Positions 13,905-18,567 of a stretch of 18,567 nucleotides of DNA are shown here, piece by piece (positions within the stretch are counted from its first letter, which is position 1; each line of letters opens with the position of its first letter). The notes beneath the pieces were generated by a model. That model was not told the origin of the DNA. It did not search any database and was given only the letters and a program-made list of their open reading frames with translations. The DNA comes from Gammaproteobacteria bacterium (GTDB lineage: Bacteria; Pseudomonadota; Gammaproteobacteria; Chromatiales; Chromatiaceae), in assembly GCA_024277555.1 (NCBI GenBank), contig JAJRUY010000071.1:1-18567 (forward strand), given 5' to 3'. The translations under genes and the position numbers were made by a program.

Positions 13905-14995
13905 GCAGAAAACCCGGGCTGCTGGCGCTGGCGCAGGGAAACCATGCTGCGCCTGCTACGATCCTGCACCTTACCCACCAGTTGACCGCAAGCTGCATCG
14001 ATATCATCACCCCTGGTCTTGCGCAATATGGACATGATTCCCGCCTTCATCAGCTTCTGGCGAAAGGCTTCGATGCGCTCCGGCGGCGAGGTGCAGTAAT
14101 CCGTTCCTGGAAAAGGATTGAAGGGAATCAGGTTCATCTTGGATGGCGTACCTTCAAGCAGGCGTATCAATGCCCTGGCATGGGCAATACTATCGTTCAC
14201 GCCATCGAGCATGACATATTCCCAGGTGACCTTGCGGCGCCGGTCATTCCTGACGAATTCCCGGCAGGCAGGAATCAACTCCTCCAGGGGATATTTGCGG
14301 TTGATGGGAACCAGCTGGTTGCGCAGTTCATTATCCGGCGCATGCAGGGAAACGGCCAGACTCACATCGGACACCTCCCGCAGCCGATACAGGTTAGGCA
14401 CGATACCCGAAGTGCTGATCGTCACCCGGTACTTGGACAGCATATAGGTCAGGTCATCCTGCATCAGATCCATGGCGGCGACCACAGGTTCAAAATTCGC
14501 CAGGGGCTCACCCATCCCCATCAGCACCACGTTGGTGGGCGCCTTGCCCATTTTCCGGGTGGCATGCCAGACCTGGCCGATAATCTCTCCCACACTGAGA
14601 TTGCGGTTGAAACCCTGCCGGGCCGTGGAGCAGAAAGAACAATTCAGAGCGCAACCCACCTGGGAAGAAACACAAACTGTGCTGCGATTCTCGTCCGGCA
14701 GATAAACTGTTTCGATACGCTGCCCGTCCGCCAGCTCCATCACCCACTTGATGGTTCCATCCAGGGACGGCTGTTCCAGCACGATTTTGGGCAACCGCAC
14801 TTGTGCTTCTGCATGCAGGCTTGCACGCAGTTTCTTGGAAAGATCGGTCATCTGATCGAAATCCGTCACGCCATGCTTGTGAATCCACTTCAACACATTG
14901 CGCCCGTGAAACGGCTTGGCGCCGAGGCGTACAAAGTACTCCTCTATCGCCTTGCGGTTCAGATCCAGCAGATTTACAGGTTTGCCTGTGGTCAA
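13901..14995 (-). CDS. rlmN: Dual-specificity RNA methyltransferase RlmN (radical SAM)
   Basis: RlmN methylates C2 of adenine 2503 in 23S rRNA and of A37 in some tRNAs. The 364-residue protein has the iron-sulfur motif C-x(3)-C-x(2)-C at Cys115, Cys119 and Cys122 (VGCALNCSFC), the GMGEP motif (VLMGMGEPLANFE), and the C-terminal methyl-carrying cysteine Cys336 in TRGDDIDAACGQL. The N-terminal accessory domain begins VNLLDLNRKAIEEYF, typical of the family. The start appears to be TTG at 14995, with GGGA 7 bases upstream; I see no ATG in frame near it. This is the first gene of the eight-gene run to ispF. ndk, which often lies upstream of rlmN in relatives, is absent. Confidence 0.97.
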   Translation of the reverse strand: MTTGKPVNLLDLNRKAIEEYFVRLGAKPFHGRNVLKWIHKHGVTDFDQMTDLSKKLRASLHAEAQVRLPKIVLEQPSLDGTIKWVMELADGQRIETVYLPDENRSTVCVSSQVGCALNCSFCSTARQGFNRNLSVGEIIGQVWHATRKMGKAPTNVVLMGMGEPLANFEPVVAAMDLMQDDLTYMLSKYRVTISTSGIVPNLYRLREVSDVSLAVSLHAPDNELRNQLVPINRKYPLEELIPACREFVRNDRRRKVTWEYVMLDGVNDSIAHARALIRLLEGTPSKMNLIPFNPFPGTDYCTSPPERIEAFRQKLMKAGIMSILRKTRGDDIDAACGQLVGKVQDRSRRSMVSLRQRQQPGFSA

Positions 14996-15057
14996 TGTGT
15001 GTTCCCGGAAAATATCCCAAAAAAATGATTATTCATACTAAATATAGGAAGCAGGCG

Positions 15058-15087
15058 ATTTTACCTTGCATGGCACCTTTCCGCCAA
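15058..15087 (-). promoter_or_regulatory. Candidate sigma-70 promoter for the rlmN operon
   Basis: On the minus strand, -35 TTGGCG (15087-15082) and -10 TAAAAT (15063-15058) are 18 bases apart. It would give a leader of roughly 55 bases before the TTG of rlmN. It is the best-spaced pair I see in the gap. Confidence 0.5.
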
Positions 15088-15116
15088 TGAATTCATGCCT
15101 GTTTGCCCGGTGGGTC

Positions 15117-15122
15117 TATAAT
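15117..15122 (+). promoter_or_regulatory. Candidate -10 box (TATAAT) for the prolyl oligopeptidase gene
   Basis: A perfect TATAAT lies 30 bases before the ATG at 15153. The -35 region is poor (CATGCC at 17-base spacing), so an activator may be needed. Confidence 0.5.
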
Positions 15123-15152
15123 CATTTTTTGTCCCGACAACTAAAATGAGCC

Positions 15153-17288
15153 ATGCTACTGCAGACAATCACCTTCGGAATCGTCTTTGCCCTTGCTGCA
15201 ACCGGCCAGTCGTCCATGGAAAATCAGCCACAACAGTACCCGAGCGCTAAAAAGACAGATCACTTCGATATCTATCATGGCGTGCGGGTCAGTGATCCAT
15301 ACCGCTGGCTCGAAAACCTCGATTCACCGGAAACCAAGACCTGGATAGAAGCAGAAAACCGGCTTACCCATGCCTGGCTGAATAAATTTTCCGAACAGGA
15401 ACGCCTGCGCAAGCGACTTACCGAACTATGGAACCATGAACGCTATTCTGTGCCCTACAAGGTGGCGGGGCGCTATTTTTTCAGCCGCAACAACGGCCTG
15501 CAAAACCAGGCGGTAGTCTATACCCAGCGCAGCTTGCAGGATCAACCAGAAGTACTTATCGATCCCAACAAGCTGTCTAAAGACGGCACTATCGCACTGA
15601 AAGACGCCGCCGTTAGCCCTGACGGGAAGTATTACGCCTATGCAGTTGCCGAGGCCGGATCAGACTGGACCGAATGGCGTATCAGGGATATCGAGAGCAA
15701 AAAGGATCTGGACGATCATCTGAAATGGATAAAATTTTCCAAAGTTTCCTGGGCTGCAGACAGCCGGGGCTTCTATTACTCCCGTTATGATGCACCAGAA
15801 GACGGTGACCAACTCAAGGAGGTCAATTATTTTCCCAAGCTCTATTTCCATCGCCTGGGTGAGTCCCAGGCACGGGACAGGCTCATTTACCATCGCCCGG
15901 ATCACAAGGACTGGTCCTTCAACGGCATTGCCACGGAAGATGGAAAATATCTGCTGATCAATATCAGCCGGGGCACAGAAGAAAAAAACCTTCTCTACTA
16001 CCAGAATCTGGAACAGCCACAAACCGGCATTCAGCCCATCATTGAAACCTGGCAGGCCAGCTATAAATACCTGGGCAATCAGGGTTCAATATTCTGGTTT
16101 TTGAGCAATGACCAGGCTCCACGGGGCAGGATTCTGCAAATCGACCTCGAAAATCCCGACCGGGAGCACTGGAAGGAAATGCTGGCCGAAGCGGAAGACA
16201 CCATTGAAACCGGCAGCATGGTCAACAACAGCTTCATCATCAGCTATCTTCACCATGCACGGCACAAAATTCTGATCAAGCCACTCACAGGAAAAGCCCG
16301 CGAGCTGGAGTTGCCGGGCATCGGCAGTGCCGGGGGGTTCTACGGCAAGCAGAACGCCACAGAAACCTTTTTCTCCTGGACCAGCTTCAACACACCGGCG
16401 CGCATCTATCACCTGGATCTTGTCAGGGGAAAAACCACATTGTTCAAGGAGCCAAAGGTCAGATTCAACCCTGGTGACTATGTAACCCGGCAGGTGTTCT
16501 ACAGCAGCAAGGACGGCACCCGCATACCCATGTTCGTCACCCACCACCGCAATCTGAAGCGCAATGGCAGCAATCCAACCCTGCTCTATGGATACGGCGG
16601 CTTCAATATCTCACTGACACCCTATTTTTCCGTGTCCAATCTGGTGTGGATGGAAACAGGAGGCGTCTATGCCGTTGCCAATTTGCGTGGTGGTGGCGAG
16701 TACGGGCAGGAATGGCATATGGCTGGCACCAAAACAGAAAAACAGAATGTTTTCGATGACTTCATCAGTGCAGCCGAATGGCTCATCGCCAACGACTATA
16801 CTTCATCACGGCATCTGGGCATCAGCGGCGGCAGCAATGGCGGGCTGCTGGTGGCCGCCGTGCTGCTGCAACGGCCAGATCTTTTTGCCGCCGTTATCCC
16901 TGCTGTCGGGGTACTGGATATGCTGCGCTTCAACAAGTTCACCATCGGCTGGGCCTGGGAGTCCGACTACGGTTCTCCAGAAAATGCAGCGGAATTCAAG
17001 GCGCTGTATGCCTACTCGCCCTATCACAATATCAAGCCTGGCACCCAGTACCCTGCAACCCTGGTCATCACTGCCGACCATGACGACCGGGTTTATCCCG
17101 CACACAGCTTCAAATTTACTGCGGCACTACAGGCTGCCCAGGCAGGGCCTGACCCTGTACTGATTCGCATCGAAACCCGCGCCGGGCACGGCGCAGGCAA
17201 ACCCACCAGCAAGCGCATCGAGGAAGCTGCCGACAAACTGGCATTCCTGCGCTATTTTCTGACCGGCAAGGAAACAGCTCATGAATGA
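15153..17288 (+). CDS. Prolyl oligopeptidase family serine peptidase (S9A), apparently exported
   Basis: This enzyme family cuts short peptides after proline. The 711-residue product has a beta-propeller part (about 80-430) and an alpha/beta-hydrolase part at the C-terminus. The triad is complete: Ser561 in GISGGSNGGLLV, the Asp644-Asp645 pair in TADHDDRVYP, and His679 in RAGHGAGK; porcine enzyme uses 554, 641 and 680. Other S9A marks are VSDPYRWLENLDS near the N-terminus, YGYGGFNISLTP, and ANLRGGGEYGQEWH. A hydrophobic start (MLLQTITFGIVFALAATGQS) looks like a signal peptide, but lacks basic residues before the core. An internal ATG at 15213 would give a cytosolic form without it. The ribosome site is weak. 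It overlaps the next gene by 8 bases. Confidence 0.95.
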   Translation: MLLQTITFGIVFALAATGQSSMENQPQQYPSAKKTDHFDIYHGVRVSDPYRWLENLDSPETKTWIEAENRLTHAWLNKFSEQERLRKRLTELWNHERYSVPYKVAGRYFFSRNNGLQNQAVVYTQRSLQDQPEVLIDPNKLSKDGTIALKDAAVSPDGKYYAYAVAEAGSDWTEWRIRDIESKKDLDDHLKWIKFSKVSWAADSRGFYYSRYDAPEDGDQLKEVNYFPKLYFHRLGESQARDRLIYHRPDHKDWSFNGIATEDGKYLLINISRGTEEKNLLYYQNLEQPQTGIQPIIETWQASYKYLGNQGSIFWFLSNDQAPRGRILQIDLENPDREHWKEMLAEAEDTIETGSMVNNSFIISYLHHARHKILIKPLTGKARELELPGIGSAGGFYGKQNATETFFSWTSFNTPARIYHLDLVRGKTTLFKEPKVRFNPGDYVTRQVFYSSKDGTRIPMFVTHHRNLKRNGSNPTLLYGYGGFNISLTPYFSVSNLVWMETGGVYAVANLRGGGEYGQEWHMAGTKTEKQNVFDDFISAAEWLIANDYTSSRHLGISGGSNGGLLVAAVLLQRPDLFAAVIPAVGVLDMLRFNKFTIGWAWESDYGSPENAAEFKALYAYSPYHNIKPGTQYPATLVITADHDDRVYPAHSFKFTAALQAAQAGPDPVLIRIETRAGHGAGKPTSKRIEEAADKLAFLRYFLTGKETAHE

Positions 17289-18408
17289 CAACCAGAAAAA
17301 CGAACCCACCATGAAGTGGTCCATGCGTCTGGGCACGCTGGCAGGAATCGCCGTGTACGTGCACGCCACTTTTTTTATCCTGTTGTTGTGGATTGCCCTG
17401 AGTTACTGGCGCAGCGAACAAAGCCTGCAAGCTGTGATCCACGGCATTGGCTTCATCCTGGCGCTGTTTGGCTGCGTGGTTCTGCATGAACTGGGGCATG
17501 CCCTTACCGCCAGACGCTTCGGTATCAAAACCAGGGACATTACCCTGCTGTCCATCGGCGGCGTGGCCTCGCTGGAGAAGATGCCGGATGACCCCAGGCA
17601 GGAGATCCTCGTCGCCCTGGCTGGCCCTGCGGTAAACATCGTGATTGCCGGACTGATCTGGCTGTGGCTGAGTCTGCAACAGATAATAATGCCGGACCAA
17701 CTGTCTTCCATGCTCCAGGGCAACATGCTGCAGCAACTGCTGGTAGTAAATCTGTTCCTTGCCGGGTTCAACCTGCTACCAGCCTTCCCCATGGATGGCG
17801 GACGGGTTTTACGCGCCATACTGGCGATGCGCATGGATCGTACCGCCGCCACCCGCAGGGCTGCCAGTGTCGGCCAGGCATTCGCCCTGTGGCTGGGGCT
17901 GGTTGGCATGTTGTACAACCCTTTCCTGATATTCATTGCCCTGTTCGTGTGGATTGGCGCCATGGCCGAAGCCGGTACCGAGGAAATACGCTCGCTACTG
18001 CATGGCAACACCCTGGCTCACGCCGTCATCACCAACTTTGAAAGCCTTTCACCCCATGACAGCCTGGCTCGCGCCATCAAGCTCACCCTGGACGGCGTAC
18101 AGAAAGACTTCCCGGTAATCCAGGGCGAGGAGATTATCGGCGTCCTCACCCAGGAGGATTTGCTGCGCGGCCTGCATGAACAGGGAGCTTTGGCAACCGT
18201 GCGTGAGCACATGCAAACTAACATTGAACGCGCAGATGTCAATGAATCACTGGAATCTGTAATGAAGCGCCTGCAAAGCTGCGGCTGCCGCCTGCTGGCG
18301 GTCACGGAAAATGGCCAGTTAGTCGGCATAGTAAACATAGACAACATCATGGAACTGGTGCGTATTGAGGCAGCGCTAAAAGAAGGAAACCCTGCTTTCA
18401 GGGGCTGA
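17281..18408 (+). CDS. M50 family site-2-type membrane metalloprotease with CBS domains
   Basis: This intramembrane zinc protease family cuts substrates within the membrane, often anti-sigma factors or signal peptides. The 375-residue protein has about five or six hydrophobic helices, the zinc motif HELGH (69-73), the second metal motif NLLPAFPMDGG (164-174, Asp172 as third ligand), and two C-terminal cytosolic CBS domains (about 240-365), which bind adenine nucleotides in other proteins. There is no PDZ domain, so it belongs to the SpoIVFB-like group instead of RseP. The ATG at 17281 has AAGGA 8-9 bases upstream and overlaps the peptidase stop by 8 bases; a second ATG at 17311 fits where many relatives begin (MKWSMRLG). 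The natural substrate cannot be told from the sequence. Confidence 0.93.
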   Translation: MNDNQKNEPTMKWSMRLGTLAGIAVYVHATFFILLLWIALSYWRSEQSLQAVIHGIGFILALFGCVVLHELGHALTARRFGIKTRDITLLSIGGVASLEKMPDDPRQEILVALAGPAVNIVIAGLIWLWLSLQQIIMPDQLSSMLQGNMLQQLLVVNLFLAGFNLLPAFPMDGGRVLRAILAMRMDRTAATRRAASVGQAFALWLGLVGMLYNPFLIFIALFVWIGAMAEAGTEEIRSLLHGNTLAHAVITNFESLSPHDSLARAIKLTLDGVQKDFPVIQGEEIIGVLTQEDLLRGLHEQGALATVREHMQTNIERADVNESLESVMKRLQSCGCRLLAVTENGQLVGIVNIDNIMELVRIEAALKEGNPAFRG

Positions 18409-18493
18409 TCATATCCTCTCTTGGGTATAGCTTGCCCGGCCGCACCAAGTGCCATTCTGGTTTGCCCTTTCTTTGCTTTACCAAGACAGGCAA

Positions 18494-18567
18494 TAACAAA
18501 GCCACATTCAGCTGGTATCTGGGCGGTCAGCCGCAATGCACGCTGGTGCCGGGATGGCGGCTTGTTA
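18494..18567. repeat. Imperfect inverted repeat at the window edge, resembling an integron attC site
   Basis: TAACAAAGCC at 18494-18503 pairs with GGCTTGTTA at 18559-18567 with one unpaired A, and shorter inner pairings follow (CAGC/GCTG and a central GCGG-TCAG-CCGC). Outer TAAC and GTTA ends, one extrahelical base and a length of about 74 bases resemble attC recombination sites. The window stops at GTTA, so the rest of the right core site cannot be seen. The left 7-mer (CAATAAC) matches the R'' consensus only in TAAC. No gene is seen in 18409-18567. Confidence 0.25.

Larger units (their letters stand above)
15020..15130. repeat. 13-bp inverted repeat flanking the rlmN/prolyl oligopeptidase promoter region
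   Basis: AAAAAATGATTAT at 15020-15032 is the exact reverse complement of ATAATCATTTTTT at 15118-15130, with 85 bases between. Each arm lies 22-24 bases ahead of the gene it faces (TTG at 14995, ATG at 15153). The right arm overlaps the TATAAT at 15117-15122. The symmetry suggests a shared operator or duplicated start region, though AT-rich arms can arise by chance. Confidence 0.5.

Noticed and set aside
13982..15028. A 348-codon open frame on the plus strand opposite rlmN
   Set aside because: It lies almost wholly antisense to the well-conserved rlmN, its product has no recognisable domain and an unusual His/Gln-rich composition, and it has no plausible ribosome site. It is a by-product of codon use on the other strand.
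15028..15034. Alternative -10 (AATAAT) for rlmN within the left inverted-repeat arm
   Set aside because: No acceptable -35 lies 16-18 bases upstream, while TTGGCG with TAAAAT at 15058-15087 is better spaced.
1..18567. Search by eye for a defence island, toxin-antitoxin pair, CRISPR array, tRNA or prophage genes
   Set aside because: Nearly all the sequence is filled by recognised housekeeping genes in conserved order, gaps are short, and I saw no direct-repeat array or cloverleaf-like sequence.

Overview
This looks like ordinary chromosome from a free-living gammaproteobacterium of moderate GC. The basis is the gene set and its order. surE-pcm-yqaA-nlpD-rpoS and rlmN-pilF-rodZ-hisS-yfgM-bamB-der are two conserved gammaproteobacterial blocks, and yciB/yciI, a SmrA-type protein and a type IV pilus pilotin fit the same group. 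I cannot name the genus. I see no rRNA, tRNA, CRISPR array, transposase, prophage or recognisable defence system.

Layout, left to right. (1) 1-1373, plus strand: the end of yciB, then yciI and a secreted PpiC-type peptidyl-prolyl isomerase, packed with zero gap or a 4-base overlap. (2) 1374-1471: a convergent gap filled by two hairpins, one a perfect 21-bp palindrome. (3) 1472-5472, minus strand: surE, pcm, yqaA, nlpD and rpoS, read from right to left. (4) 5542-6078, plus strand: an Smr-domain gene lying against the direction of its neighbours. Its stop codon abuts the truD stop on the other strand. (5) 6073-14995, minus strand: rlmN, pilF/pilW, rodZ, hisS, yfgM, bamB, der and ispF in one very compact run (gaps from -4 to +9 bases), then a 116-base gap carrying a small palindromic repeat, then truD. 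(6) 15153-18408, plus strand: an apparently exported prolyl oligopeptidase translationally coupled to an M50 (site-2-type) membrane protease with CBS domains. (7) 18409-18567: no gene, but an imperfect inverted repeat runs to the window edge and resembles an integron attC site.

The genes fall into themes: envelope and periplasm (BamB, YfgM, RodZ, NlpD, PpiC-type foldase, PilF, M50 protease), RNA and translation (HisS, RlmN, TruD, Der, Smr), damage repair and stationary phase (SurE, Pcm, RpoS), and isoprenoid synthesis (IspF). The most distinctive points are structural. The der operon and the ispF-truD-surE-rpoS block, usually separate loci, are joined through a 5-base der/ispF gap. ispD is missing from beside ispF, and ispG from between rodZ and hisS. 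surE and smr diverge with -10-like boxes exactly 6 bases before each ATG and no Shine-Dalgarno, suggesting leaderless mRNAs. Several non-coding palindromes are also worth a genome-wide search. No gene here forms a clearly new system.
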